From positions 157,487-221,486 of the forward strand of contig NW_014577076.1 of the NCBI RefSeq assembly GCF_000485595.1: DNA of 64,000 bases, given 5' to 3'. Of this stretch, positions 36,385 through 49,477 are shown one piece after another. Below the pieces are notes generated by a model, which saw only the letters and a list, made by a program, of their open reading frames with translations, was not told the DNA's origin and did no database searches. The position numbers and the translations under genes were made by a program. Origin of the DNA: Priapulus caudatus (Eukaryota; Priapulida; Priapulimorpha; Priapulimorphida; Priapulidae). Within the stretch, counting starts at the first letter, position 1, and each line of letters opens with the position of its first letter.

Positions 36385-37545
36385 CGTGTGCCTGTGTCTG
36401 TGCGGGCGTGCGTGTGTGTGTGTGTTGTGTGTGTGTGTGTGCGTGCGTGCCGTGCGTGCGTGCGCGTGCGTGCAGGGTGGGCCTGTAGCGTGCGTGCGTA
36501 CGTGTGTTGTGTGTGTGGCGTGCGGTGCATACATTAGTACGGTGCCGTGATGGCGTCCCTTCCGCCTCTCGCGCTTATTGTCGTCGGCGTTTCCTTGCCG
36601 CGTCCTGCTTATTCATACTGACTCTATAATAAACGAGCTATTACAGTCCGTCGCTCGCGCAGCCGCGCACGTGCGCTCACCCGCGCTAACAACGCAAGCG
36701 CACGCACTACGACGACACACATAATGCACACATACATATACCACACAGAACACGCGACACGTCCTCTCTCCCTCTTCCTCTCTCACGCACGCCCACACAA
36801 CAACACGCACGCATTCCACACCAAATCTGACACGCGCTCCCAGCGAGCAGCACCACACTACCTCAAAAGCAACTCGCCAGCCCGACTTCTCTTCTCATCT
36901 CGTCTCATTCCGATACGACATCATACAGTGTCACTCATCGATGCCGTGGCAGCGAGTGAGAGAGAGAGATGCGCAAGAAGAGAGAGAGAGAGAGAGAGAC
37001 GAGAATAGATGTGCCAGTGAGTGACGAGAGAGAGAATGGAGAGAGAAGCGAGTATAGAGGACGCGGTGCTTATGAAGAGTGAGCGAGTGTGATGATCGCA
37101 GTAGGGACTGAGCACGCAGAGGTGAGTGATAGGTAGTGTGTGGCGTAAGCGATGAGAGGTGTGTGGTGTGCGGCGTGCGTGTATTGTGTGGGTGATATGT
37201 ATGTTGCATATGTGTGTGCGGTGTGTGCGAGGCTTGCTGTTAGCGGCGGGTAAGCGCACGTGCGCGGCCTGCGCGAGCCGAGCCGGAACTGTAATAGCTC
37301 GTTTATTATAAGAGTCCAGTATAAAGATAAGCAAGGACGCGGCAAAGGAAACGCCGACGACAATGAGCGCGAGAGCGGAAGACATCACGGCACGTACTAA
37401 ATGATCACGCACGGCACACACACACACGACCGTACGCAACGCACTGCATACAGGCCCACCCGCACGCACAGCACGAGGCACACGCACGACGCACGCACAC
37501 GACACACACACACACACAACACACGCACGCCCGCACAGACATCAG
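36385..37545. repeat. Roughly 1.1 kb imperfect inverted repeat next to the assembly gap
   Basis: The sequence from about 36385 to 36770 reappears in reverse complement at about 37180-37545. Landmarks present in both arms are GTCGTCGGCGTTTCCTT, ATAATAAACGAGCTATTACAG and CCGCGCACGTGCGC. The left arm differs mainly by missing single bases in short runs. The centre (about 36770-37180) is CT/GA-rich and pairs poorly. A frame starting at 37385 (minus) has a hydrophobic stretch (ALALIVVGVSFAASLLIFIL) that is frame-broken in the left copy. Confidence 0.75.
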
Positions 37546-37549
37546 GCAG

Positions 37550-37720
37550 CACCTCTCCTCCTCTCCTCCTCTCTCCTCCTCTCTCCCATCTCTCATCTAC
37601 TCTCTCTCCTCTCTGTTCTTCCTCTCCTCTCTGCTCTTCCGTGCGTGCGCGCGTGCTTTGGTACGTGTGCGTATTCGTGCGTGGGTGCGTGCGTGCGTGC
37701 GTGCGTGCGTGTGCTGGACT
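37550..37720. repeat. CT-rich and (GTGC)n low-complexity tracts
   Basis: TCTCCTCCTCTC run at about 37553-37640, then GTGC units to about 37714. Confidence 0.85.
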
Positions 37721-40255
37721 TGCTATCACGGTGTAGTCAGGCATGCACACAGCGTTTAGCCGCCGCAGTGTCCATCCCAATCATCCTCTCAGCATGACAG
37801 AGCGATGCTTAATGAGAACAGCAAATTTTTCCATGTCTGCGTCTTATGCACATAAGCCACGCCTGAAGATCGGCGCGTGACTGCTCGGTGACTCTCCGGT
37901 GGCGTTCGCTATTGCCTTATTTATTTGCAGGAATAATTGGAGGCTGGTCGCAATCGTCATGCGCGTAATGAGAGTGCAACAACGCGAAATGAAATTCTCT
38001 CCCCTCGCAAAATGCGTATTTGTATTCGGGTCGCATTCGTATTCAACAACAGCTCTCTCTCGCTCTCTCACTGTTGGCTGTAGGTTGTCCCCCGCCGCCG
38101 CATGACTTATCTTGCTCCGTGCGCTCAGCTATGTCTTGGCCGAGGCGTTTCTGCTGTCGACGGAATTTCGTCAAGGCGCGTTCCATAAAAGGAGCCAGTA
38201 AGTCCTTCGCTCGAGTCGATTCCCGCCGTTTTTATATCTCGGCGGGATATTACGACGCACAGATATGGACTTTCATTAAAATCCCGAAGCCAAATTGCTT
38301 CCAATTGCCGGCCGACTCGGCTCCGTCACTGGCGGCTGCGTATCATTTCCACAGCCGAGTCCGAGCGTGACAGTGGTATCGCCGCGGTCGCAGACATATT
38401 CGCTGGCGTCCCAGCGGTGCAATCTATAAACGTGATGGCAAACGTGGCGTCGTCTAGAGGCGGTCGCCGGGGGACGCTTCCGGTATAGACAGCGAGCGGC
38501 GCGCACGTAGTTTAGTATATGTACATATTCGACACATGCGCGCTGGGGTGGGGGTGGGGGTGGGGGGGGGGGGGGGGGTGGGGGTGAACATGATTACTGT
38601 TGCGTGTATGCAGCTAATTTTTTATAGGTTGCGTCGCGAGTTGACAGCCGTAATTGTCACCCCCGCAGGTCTCGTAGGTGTGCATTGTACATTCGGCAGT
38701 GTTGGCGACACTGGCGGCACATAACGTGCGCATCTGTTGATCGTGGCTAGTTGAAAGAGAGAGGAGATGATTCAGGGTGCTAAATGGAGCCGACGTGAAA
38801 TATGCGCGGCACATTGATTCGCTTTAGTAATCGTTTTAGCACCATTATCACAATGAATATATTACCAGTAATTACGGAAACGATGCATCCGCAGAGAATA
38901 GTCCGTGGCTTAGGTCGCGCTATATAGTCTTTTCTCATATATCCTCAATATACCGTAATTTCTTCGCCCTTATCTCTTATCTCCATGTTAGAACCCATTT
39001 TTGACGGCCTGGACATCCTCTCGTACATGTATGGCAGAAAAGGGCCACCCATCGCGGACAATCTCCGAGGCCAACTGTACTCAATTTCCTAAAGTGCCTC
39101 CGATTTACTCTAGCTCGAGGTCGCCTCATATATTCCTTCCGTTGCATAAAAGAACTCACTCTCTTTCCCTTTCTCTCGGATTATGCCGTTTGCGGAGATC
39201 CCACTTGAACGCCGGGTATTGCGTCCCGGCACCGTTGATAGAATCGAACACAAGCATCTTTCAGACAAATCGCTCTTTTAGATTTCTTAGATACATAAAA
39301 ATATCATATGGCAGGAAGGCCGAATCCTTGCCCAGCCCCCGAGGCCTCGGTGACAAATTGGTTTTGAATCTGTAGTCTCGGCAGAGCGCTCGTTGCCCGG
39401 AATGGATGTCTTATCACATTTTTAAAAAGATAAACGAGAAAACAAGTCGACACAACGAGTCGAGGGTTACCGGGCATATATGTAAGGGGTGGGTATGTGT
39501 GGGCGGCACAAGGCGAAGTTACATATTGTTGCTATTGGCATCGGAGCAGTGGTATGTGTCTTGAGAAAAATTTCCGCGATCGATTCACGCGGGTTTGACG
39601 AAAGCGCCATAGTCAGTAATACGTCAGGTGTCATACAGTTCCCAAGGGCTCCACAATGTCATGCTATGAAGCATAGAGTGATCAGCGAGGCTCGTATGTG
39701 CATGGTGATGAGCAGAACATGAACAGAGAGGCCGTTATTCATCGCATCATCTTATCACTGCATGCATGTACACGCGGCGGCGCATTCGATTCTCCCTCCC
39801 CGCTGTTAATTATGGAAAATTAAATTAATTACCGACTTGACCGGGTGACTGCGCGTTGTTCCCGTGTGCAGCCGCGGGTGCCTCATTAGCATCATGTCCC
39901 CCCCGTTCCTCCTGCCTTCTATACCCCCCCTCGCTGCTGCCGCAGCCTTCTCCCGATACACACGCCCTGCAAGCTGATGTGTGGGAAATCGGAGCTTCGC
40001 CGATACCATGACGACGGCGGAGGCGCGCGCGGGGGGAACAGCGAATTAATTTTTATCTCGATGTGATATTTGCCTTGTCTGTTTGTGAGGGATGTTTTAT
40101 CGATGGTCTTCAGGCAGCATCGGTCGCCGGCGTGCGAGTGCGCGCAGCCGGCGATGCGCGAAGTATGGAGCACAGGCGGTGTCTGGGGGAGCGCAGCTGC
40201 CATACATAGTTGTGCTCGGCAGGAGCAGTTGTCGCCTGGCTAAGAAACGGCAGTA
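37721..40255. other. Non-coding stretch with a G-rich tract
   Basis: No exon recognised. A run of GGGGGT ending in G18-like sequence at about 38545-38586 could form a G-quadruplex. GC content is locally higher than average around 38.1-38.5 kb, without a protein-like frame. Confidence 0.5.
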
Positions 40256-40503
40256 AAGTGTGTGCGTTCGTGCATGCGTGCGTGCGTACGTGTGCGTGGG
40301 TTCGTTCGACCGGGCGTACGTGCGTGCGTGCGTGCGTTCGTTCGACCGTGCGTACGTGCGTGCGTTCGTTTGACCGTGCGTACGTGCGTGCGTGCGTTCG
40401 ACCGTGCGTACGTGCGTGCGTGCGTTCGACCGTGCGTACGTGCGTGCGTGCGTGCGTGCGTGCGTGCGTTCGACCGTGCGTTCGACCGTGCGTACGTGCG
40501 TTG
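40256..40503. repeat. Minisatellite of TTCGACCGTGCGTACG and GTGC units
   Basis: Seven or eight copies of TTCGACCGTGCGTACGTGCG separated by variable numbers of TGCG. The Arg-Ala-Cys-Val frames here are artefacts. Confidence 0.9.
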
Positions 40504-40509
40504 AAGAGA

Positions 40510-41926
40510 AAGGTCGGAGGGGGGGGGAGGAATGGGGAGGATGGGGGAGAAGAGCCGGCAAGTGTGATGGATGGCCGCAATTTTGTGCTGTTAGGTGTGT
40601 TGCTGTTCGCCCTGCTAGCATATTAGATGTGTGTCGCTCGGCAGGTCGCATTCTCGATTACGACACGATGCGCGCCGATTGTTAACAGAATTCTGTGGAT
40701 TCCTTAAGGCGGAGCATCCCCATCCTAGCATAATCATCCCCCACACACGCGTTCACAGTCGCACAGGTATACGCACAAACAAACACAAGCCAGCAAACAA
40801 ACAAACAAACATATAAACGAAAACAAAAGGATTGTGTTTTTCTTAATCTTAGGATTCTTCGTGGAGCATATATGGCTTCAGCAACTGTGTTGCCGTGGGT
40901 TCTATAACATGGCCTTTCATTTTACGGGGCGATGTTGTGAGAATTTTACCTACCTCCTAGTGTAGCAATTGATGCCGCATTTCTACTGCTATCATTGACT
41001 GAAGCTAGTGGAAATAAAGTGTCTTGCGTGAAGTAAGCATTTTGAACAATCATCCCGACCGTTCTCATAATTTCTTGACCATTACAGAACTAACTGGTAT
41101 CGCTTGCGTATAACAGCAAGTGTCGACAGTGAGCCTATTTTCTTTAGAACATGCCCTCGTGCATCGTTACTTTCACCAAAATATGCAACGATTGAATTTT
41201 CCATAGCAGACTTGTGGTCGACGGTTACGTGATGATGCCGCTTGTATCTCGCGAAGCCCTGTCCATATACTTTGTTAATGGTAACATGAATAAATAATAG
41301 CGACGCGGTACCAGTCTACAACCACTTGCCTCACTGAATGATATGCACTTGTGTATGGTGTCACCATTTACAAGGCAATTGTCGAAGTCTTTGAAGAATT
41401 TGACTGCGTTATTTACTATTTTATATACCATAACAGCACAAACTCGTGGTAGTTTCTATAATGGTATAATGGGGTAACCAGTAATATATCCACTAATATG
41501 GGAACCCCAATTTTTCTACGTTTTTTTTTCGATATATTTTCAATAATTTTCATGGCACAATAGCAGTGACCCGAACCCCTAGGTGTGACCAGAACCCCAG
41601 AGCCTTGAGTTTGAAACGCATGAGTGCTAAACAGTAGGCCATCGCAGACATGCTGCGGTGTGGTTTACGCTGCATCGGATATTTGTTGAATACATTATAA
41701 TGAAAACCGAATCGTTATGGCCACGTCCGCTTCTATACTGAGATACCATACACTCACGGCATGTAAATCCTGCGCGAGCGCACACACGCACGCACACACA
41801 CATACACAACACACACACACACACACAGACACACACACGTGTATATATATTATATATAACTATATAATATATATATATATCCTGCCCGTGGCGCGCTGTG
41901 CGCTGTTTGTAATGCGCGCATCTGTG

Positions 41927-41958
<32 letters not shown>

Positions 41959-44900
41959 TGTGAGAGTGAGCGCGCGTGAGTGAACACAGCGTAAAATTGC
42001 GCAAATCGAGGTATAAGTATTCCTGACGCTCTACGTTACAGCGTGGTGTGGTTGTCCCCCGGTGTCAGCAGTAGCTATAGATGGCAGATGGAGGCGGACG
42101 TCCGCTTTATGGTCCGCCATTCCCCTAGGACGGTCCCTTGTATGGGGTACAGTGTGTTATGGGCTGAGTTCACTGAGTTACGCATAGGAATTACGCGCAC
42201 GCATTCATATTTGTATGTTACCTGCGTGTGCTCAATGCGTGGCAATTGTTATATAGCGCCATTGTCGCCGTGCCGTAGAACGCTATTGGCACGTGTATAG
42301 ATGCGATGAATATTAATGCCGCTCGCATATTTTGCTCAGAGGACAACATTAATGCGTGAATAGTAGTTATCTGATGTGCATAAAATACGTGGTTCCGTGC
42401 AGTATGCGTGGCTATTATGTGCTTATTCGCCAGTGCAATACCAAATAGTTATTGAAGAAAAGAACAAGTTGCGCCTTGACCGGACGAGAATGCCATTCAG
42501 ATGAATTGCTTTGATCTGACAATGTTAGTAATAATGGTGTGGTGAGAAGATCAGAGAAATTTGTTCATTGCCGAGTGCAAATATTACGTTTGGTTAGAGA
42601 TTCTTTCAAATTTGCACGAGCTTTAAGCTTTTGTTTACCATGATATTGAAATGTACCTGCCTGCTTGCATATAGGTGATGATTTTTTTCTAGTTAATGAG
42701 TTGCTAGTTTATAGTGAGCCATATATATTTATTTATATCTATTTATAGTGGCACGTGAATAGTCATACTAAACCTTTTCAGCAGATCAGAAAAGTGCTCA
42801 TCGGTTCATTACTGCTGCTCTAATTACAGCATGCCAATAAACAGGTATCATTATATTTTTAGTTTTCAGTCAGGATATCTGATGTGCGGTCCGCTCCCTT
42901 TGTGTACGCTTGCGTATGTGAACGCTGAATTCTGTGGGCGTCGTGCCGAGGACGCTAAATCATTTATCGCAATAGTATAGCCGCGTAGGTGGATTGTGTC
43001 ACCTAATGACGGTTGAGTCATGCCGCGACTGTGTACGTGCTATCATAAAGGCGCCTTGCTGGACTTGGTTCACGTTTTTGGCATCGGTTTATGGCTGCCG
43101 TGAGCGTAATGTGTCACTACAACCAAGTAGATCGCGTCAATCAATTCTCATCAGACGGCGAACGGGTGCACGAGCCTTACATCGGAATTAGCTACAGATA
43201 TCCAATAGAGAGGAAAGCCATTCAAATTCAACAGCGGTCCCGTATGTAAGTAATTAATCTCGAAATGACTGTATACTTGTCATTATTTGTAAATGCCAAA
43301 AGGGGATATTCCCACACACGACATTTTTCAAGTGAATTTAGTTGAGGTTTGCGCCCATTTTTCTTCCCAATATACATAAACATGGGACGGTCTGTTTCTA
43401 GCATGCGTTCATTACGATCGAAATTCTTATGTATGTTTGTTAATAGCATTTTTAACCGTGGATTATCTGGGAAACACACTGGGATGAAATCTTGCAAAAT
43501 CGGAACGCTGTTGCGCCGAATCGTGAGGCAGTATATAATTATATATATATATATATTTCACAAACTGGCGGTCTCCCGGGCAAACGCAAAGGTTGACAGG
43601 GTGCGTGACTGATGATCAACATTGGAAGGAGTGTACGAGAGTACAGAATGTGCGCTTCCACACAGTATTCGTAAACATCACTTGGCTTACTACATCCAGC
43701 TGGAAAACACGCTAACGTATAAATATAGAGGGCTGTTTAATAGAATGGCGATGGTGAGGCGTCCCCACGATACAAATATACGTTTCACACCAGTGCCGAG
43801 GGGTTGGCCATGACCGACCTACCAATCCCGGCGATCAGTGAATCCCGTTATCTCGTCAACAATCAACCCTTTCACTCGGCGTATTCGCATGTGGGTAGAC
43901 GATCATGCCCGTGCATGGCACCAAAGCATGTTAGAAGGTTTAATGACGAAACTAGCACATATAAACCGCGAGGAGATGCACTCTAAACCGGGCCCTAAAA
44001 CTAACTCTAACCTTGACATTAACCCAAAATTTAAACTTGGCTCCAATCGCAACCCTACGTTAAATTGACTACGTCACGAATTTTCTATAGTGTATATTTG
44101 TAAAAAATTTGTTTCCATTTTTTTACATTAAAAGTAAGTACTAACAGGATTAAATGTATCGTCAAATTCTTACCTAATAAGATTGTTTCTCAACTACTTA
44201 AAAATCCAAAGAACCTGGACGATTTGATATTATGATCCTGACATTAATTGCTTGCTATGGACTATGTATGAGTCACGAGAGTATGTTTACATTGAACAAT
44301 ATAGTAAAATAGGAAGTATAATGCAGCAATTTAATCATAAGAAGTGAACAGAATTACTTACATTTTGTGAAAAAGTGGAAATGTTTTTTTTAGTTTTACT
44401 ATTTACGGTGACGTAATCACTTTAAAGGATGAAATGATGCATGAGGATATCTCGTTGCACGTTGTCTATCCGATTCGGTTGTGTCATCGATGCTGATACG
44501 GCCCCTATACTGTCTCCCACTCCCCGAATAACGGCCGGTCTCATTTGCACAGCAAAGCGTTAATGGTACAAATGTATTTTATAGCAGCAAACATTACGAA
44601 ATATATTTCCATTGAAAATATTTTATTGCCGAGCCTATAAAATGGCGCGCTAATGCAGAATAGTTGCGCGTTCGCGCCGGGTGCGCTCTAGCCCGCAGGC
44701 CTATTAGGTGTGTGCTATACGTGCACACTGAAGCCACCGAACAGGCCTCTGTGTTTTTATGAAGTCAGCCGTAGGGGCTATAATGCGTAGCTGTTTCAGC
44801 AGGCCTTTCGCATTCAATATACGTAACCCTGATAAAAGTGGTCTGCGATATTGCTACGCGAAAGCTTTGGTAGAAAAAAAAGTAAACTCAGCTCCCACGT

Positions 44901-46670
44901 ATAGCGGTGAACTCTCAGAGGTGAAGTCGCACTGGTTTAGTGGAGCTGTGCACGTCGGGATAGTAGTGATTGGCAAGCTTTCGGTCTAATGTGTATCATA
45001 TAGGGGGGTTCTGACGTTTCCCTTTTCACATTGTGTGGACTTGTGGATATTAAATTTCTCGAGTTTGTCTGTTTGATTACAGAAATTGTATTCGTTCATC
45101 TCAAACCTCAAATTTAATATATAGCATTTTTCCGTGATGCGTTATCATTGATGTGAAATTCGTACTATGAGCTTGTTGCCAACGAGCGTTTCCACTGGGG
45201 CCTGAAATTTACCTATAGAAGCCTTATCAACTTTTCTCTTAACAAATACACTGATCTACTATGAATCTGCCTCGTAAAATTTATCATTTGCTACGATTAT
45301 TTAGCAATATTAACACGCGTGTCACTCTTATTGATGCGCCTATAGATGGCGTGACGGCGCTACGTACTACAGAGAAGTAAGGCGATGACCTTCGCTGCTC
45401 AACTGTTATCATCACTTCACAGTAATGGGCGGAGGATCAGTATTATCACTTACTGTGGCAGCATCTTATAATCCATACTTGGTCCGTGATGAGGTCGTCC
45501 TATATCAAGTATGCGTTCTAAGCGGCACGGCGGCGATGATATCATTCGGTTGACATAAATATTATGCGAGTCATTGACGACCGTTTGTGGACGTTGATAG
45601 AGACCATGTGTTTTGCGAGGTAACACTAAGTCGCAGAGACAACTGCGCGTAACTGCGTGCTTTATCACTGACTGCCAGGTCACCTCATAAGCCATGTATG
45701 ATTTGCGAAGAGGTTGTCCGACGAGTCTGCTTACAAAGGGAATGATGCCAACCGTATCATTCGATTGAACAGAACATTACAAGAATCATGCGATGTACGA
45801 TATGTAGCATGTATTATAAATACTGGTTAAAGCTGAGTCGCAATGACAACTGCGCATAGCTAAATGATTTGCACGACCTTGGCCAATGTTTTTGCCTCCC
45901 TGTAGGAGAGACCTAGGAGTATCTAGGACCAACGGCTTGTTGTAAACCGGAGAACCGTCGTTTCCTAATCGCCGTCCCCACTGATTCCTATAATGTACTG
46001 GTATTCCAATTTCTTTAGAATCAGATGCGAATTGTATTTCTGGTGCAGGATTTCGACAAAAAAAATTATTATAGCAGCAAATTTCTCGCTGGGTGGAAAT
46101 TGTCTATCGACTAACCCATTTTACGGACACCCGGAGAAATCGTAAAGTTCTAGTATCGCAGTTGTGCATACGATTGCTTGTGTAGGGAAGTATTATTACA
46201 TCAGCGTGGCTACTCCATGCGTGGTACCATTTAAACGGTGCCCTGCAGGGAAATTGCGTTTTCCCCTTTGGCTCTACCAAAGGTTTTCGAGATTCCCCTC
46301 AGAGTGTTCAAATTTTAAGATTGAAGAGTGAATTAGGCGCGTTTTTTCTATTTTACACAATTCGCTTTGGAACCTCACAGTATTCCCTAGCATGAATAGC
46401 CCATTCTTCATCTGATTACGCATAAGAATTGAACCGGATTAATGGGAGTATGCCTGCTAACCATGCAGTAAAGATGTACAGAATAATCTCAGAGGAAAGA
46501 ATAAGTTAAAGTTTATAACATCAGAGATATATTAGTTGTCACTGATGGATAGAAGGATTGACCTATCCTTTAGTTTAAAGTCAGACAGTAAATTTCAATG
46601 ATGCACCCCTCTGAATTCCTCTCCTAGCATTTCATCTCTCTTATAACATCCCCTCTCTGGCCCTGTGTTG
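40510..46670. other. Non-coding stretch with scattered microsatellites
   Basis: (CA)n about 41780-41840, TATA runs about 41844-41880, and (TGCG)n about 41925-41960. At 43985-44066 there is a degenerate AACCCT-like stretch. No exon recognised. Confidence 0.55.
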
Positions 46671-46859
46671 GTGCGTGCTTGTGCACGTGCATTTGGGTGT
46701 GTGGAAGAAGGGGGGGGGGGCAAGAATTCGTGCATGTGTATGTGAATGTAGGGGCGTTCGTTTTGGACAATTGCTGTTTACCTATCTCTCTATTACTCTG
46801 GTAATCGCGCGATCACTCTTTCTTTCTGTCTCTCCCTCTCCCTCTTCCTCTCCGTCTCC

Positions 46860-46918
<59 letters not shown>
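46860..46918. repeat. (TA)n microsatellite
   Basis: About 29 TA units between CT-rich flanks. Confidence 0.95.
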
Positions 46919-46921
<3 letters not shown>

Positions 46922-46939
46922 GTCTGTCTCTCAGTATCT

Positions 46940-47545
46940 CTCCCTCTCTTGATTACCATCCCCATTGTCACCTCTTTCTCTCTCGCTCTACGCCATTATC
47001 TCCTCGCCCTTCTTTCATTTTCGTTCTCTCCCTACTGAGGTAGACGCGATTTCCTTGCAACTGGAGCCCAAGCATCTCCGACGCAAGAATTCATTTCCCT
47101 GGCCAATCCTTAAGAGCATCGATCATTCGTTCGCTCGCACCACACTGAGCATGGAAGTGAAACAGTCTCTGGCAGAAAGATGGGTGGTCGATGTTTTCGC
47201 ACCAGCGGAGGAGACTGGTGAGAGTTTCTCGTGCGGACACACGGAGCGCCATCGATTTCTCGATATTCTGTCGACACGTTGACGTTTATCTAATTTTCCT
47301 GCGTCACTGATTTTATCAATAAGGGAGGCCACGGAGTTATGGCCTAGCGATCGTGGACATTAATGTTGGGCTTCCTGGCGCTGCGGTATTCGCGCGTGCA
47401 CGAGCTCTGTGTGTGCATGAATGCTTAGGTTCTACTGACGGTTAGTTCATGGGAAGAGCGCTTGCCGGGCCAGGGAATCTGCGTAATATCCGCATAGGAA
47501 ATAATAGTGAAAATCTCTGATGATGCTACCTACAATACGTAGTTG
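46940..47545. other. Non-coding stretch, nothing recognised
   Basis: A moderately long plus-strand frame (46965-47282) has no recognisable domain; I do not call it. Confidence 0.45.
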
Positions 47546-47548
47546 CTA

Positions 47549-47550
<2 letters not shown>

Positions 47551-47605
<55 letters not shown>

Positions 47606-47699
47606 TGCTGTAGCTGTGCGTGCGGTGCGTGCGTGCCGCTGCGTGCGGGTGCGTGCGTGCGTGGCGTGCGTGCGTTGCGTGCGTGGCGTGCCGTGCGTG

Positions 47700-47734
<35 letters not shown>

Positions 47735-47757
47735 TCGTGCCGTGGCGTGGCGTGCTG
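47551..47757. repeat. (TG)n then (TGCG)n microsatellite
   Basis: GT dinucleotides to about 47587, then variable GTGC/CGTGC units. Confidence 0.95.
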
Positions 47758-47857
47758 TGTGTTTTTCAAATGCATGTCTGCATTTATTGTTTTTTCGTGC
47801 ATAGAGTGGTGATTTGGTCGCTAGGGTATACACTGTTTACATATCAGTAGTAGGTCT

Positions 47858-48088
47858 CAGGGGAGAGATAGTGATCAGAAGTTGTGGATATAGAAATCAG
47901 TTAACCATAACCCTAACCCTAATCCTAATCCTAACCCTACCCTAACCGTAACCCTATCCCTAATTCTAAAATAAAACAAAATTAGCCAAAATAATAAAAA
48001 AATAAAATAAACAAGAGACAAAATTAGCCACAGAGCCGTTTTTGTTAGCGCTTAACGCGCCCTCTAGCGGATCACTATCTCTCCCCTG
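47858..48088. mobile_element. 231-bp MITE-like element carrying telomere-type repeats
   Basis: Perfect 19-bp terminal inverted repeats CAGGGGAGAGATAGTGATC (47858-47876) and its complement (48070-48088). The interior holds a variant CCCTAA array (47902-47966) and A-rich sequence, with no coding capacity. No target duplication is obvious, so the superfamily is undetermined. Confidence 0.75.
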
Positions 48089-48463
48089 TGCAAAATTCTT
48101 TACATATTATATGGGGAGTATAGTGGCTTCATGTTTTAGATTTAAACGAGTTTACATCGGATTTTAATTTAGTATTTGACATTTCGATTTTGACATTTGT
48201 GGGATTCTAACTGACGCACTGATTTGCCTACAAACAAAATCTTTAATTCTAGGCATTGATTGTATGAATTTATGATTTCCGTATGATTGGTCTGTAGTGC
48301 CATCGTAATGATGGTCATTTCCATTACATCATTGAGGTATGGTAATCATACCTGTTTTTAGCTCAGCTGACGAAGTCAGATGCAGCGTGTAGAATCGCAT
48401 AAGCGTCCGTCCGTCCGTCTGTCCCTGCTAGCTTCCAACCGTGCGTGCGCCCGTCAACAGTTG

Positions 48464-48800
48464 GGCACAAATCTTAACCGCTCGACGTACGGTCTTGTAT
48501 ATCGGGACGCGTCGGGGGATCGCGAAAAGAGCTCGGATGTCGAATTTGGGGGGTCAATGGTCAAAGGTCAAGATGTGTCAATGAGGGGGAATATTTCCCC
48601 CTTAACTTAAGGTATAGGAGGAATACGGAATTGCGGCACAAATCTCAACGGCCTCGACACCTACGCTCTTAATATTCGATGTATAGTCATTAGTGTGATG
48701 GGAGGAAACCCATCACCAGTGCGAAATTGGAGGTCACAGGTCAAGGGCAGTTGGAAAGGCAGATTATCAGACATTTTTGAGCGAATGGTCTATAACGGAC
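48464..48800. repeat. Diverged tandem duplication, period about 172-181 bp
   Basis: GCACAAATCTTAACCGCTCGAC (48464) recurs diverged at 48636. CGAATTTGGGGGGTCAATGG (about 48541) recurs as CGAAATTGGAGGTCACAGG (about 48722). A (CGTC)n run precedes it at about 48405-48422. It is probably part of an unclassified interspersed repeat. Confidence 0.6.
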
Positions 48801-48859
48801 GAAGTGCAAAACTTTTAGAGAAGGTGTGCTGATACACCTTTTGCCCTCAATAGGTGAGG

Positions 48860-49470
48860 GTTAAACATGGATTTGTTGACTGTTAACAAAGGACTGAAAC
48901 TGCTTTTGTTATTAGACCTCCACTCTCCCTCCCCCCCCACAACCTCCCCTCCGCCTCCCCCCCTCCACTCACCTCCTCACTCCACCACATATCTACTACC
49001 TCACGGCTCGAAACGAATATGCCTGATTAACATGTTAATATAGTGAAGTCATTCAAGTTTCACGAGGTGTCTCTTTAATTACTTGTACGACCGGTATGCA
49101 AAGCTAGTTCATGATTTGAGATCGTGTATAGTAGTATGCTAGATATATGCCTGAGCGCGAACGCGGTGGCGGGAGCGCCCTTGATTGCGGATTGCACAGT
49201 GAGGTTTATCAGAAGAATACCCGGCTTACAAGTAACGTCAGTGAGGCGCTGGTCGCTCTGCGGCATTGTTTATTTTTATTTTCGCGTCGACCAAGCGGTT
49301 GGCATGATGACATGTGGTGTATGCAGGAGGGGGCGTACGTGAGGGTCGTACGACCCCCCAAAAATTTTATAAAGGTCCACATTTTTTCAAAAGGGACAGT
49401 TTAGTTGCGAGGGCCTTTTTACACTGACATAAGATGAATAAGATCAGTACCAGCAATGAGTCAAAACATT
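48860..49470. other. Non-coding stretch, repeat-derived in part
   Basis: C-rich segment at about 48915-48985. The part from about 49328 (GGGTCGTACGACCCCCC, a short palindrome) up to the poly-C tract looks like an interspersed repeat, but its ends are unclear. Confidence 0.4.
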
Positions 49471-49477
49471 GCCAATG

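Noticed and set aside
36921-37517. 198-codon minus frame with a membrane-like segment
   Set aside because: Mostly microsatellite-encoded and located in a probable assembly artefact; kept only as a finding.
40097-40651. Direct repeats with spacers suggesting a CRISPR-like array
   Set aside because: Repeat and spacer are both built from the same GTGC/TTCGACC units; it is a minisatellite in animal DNA.
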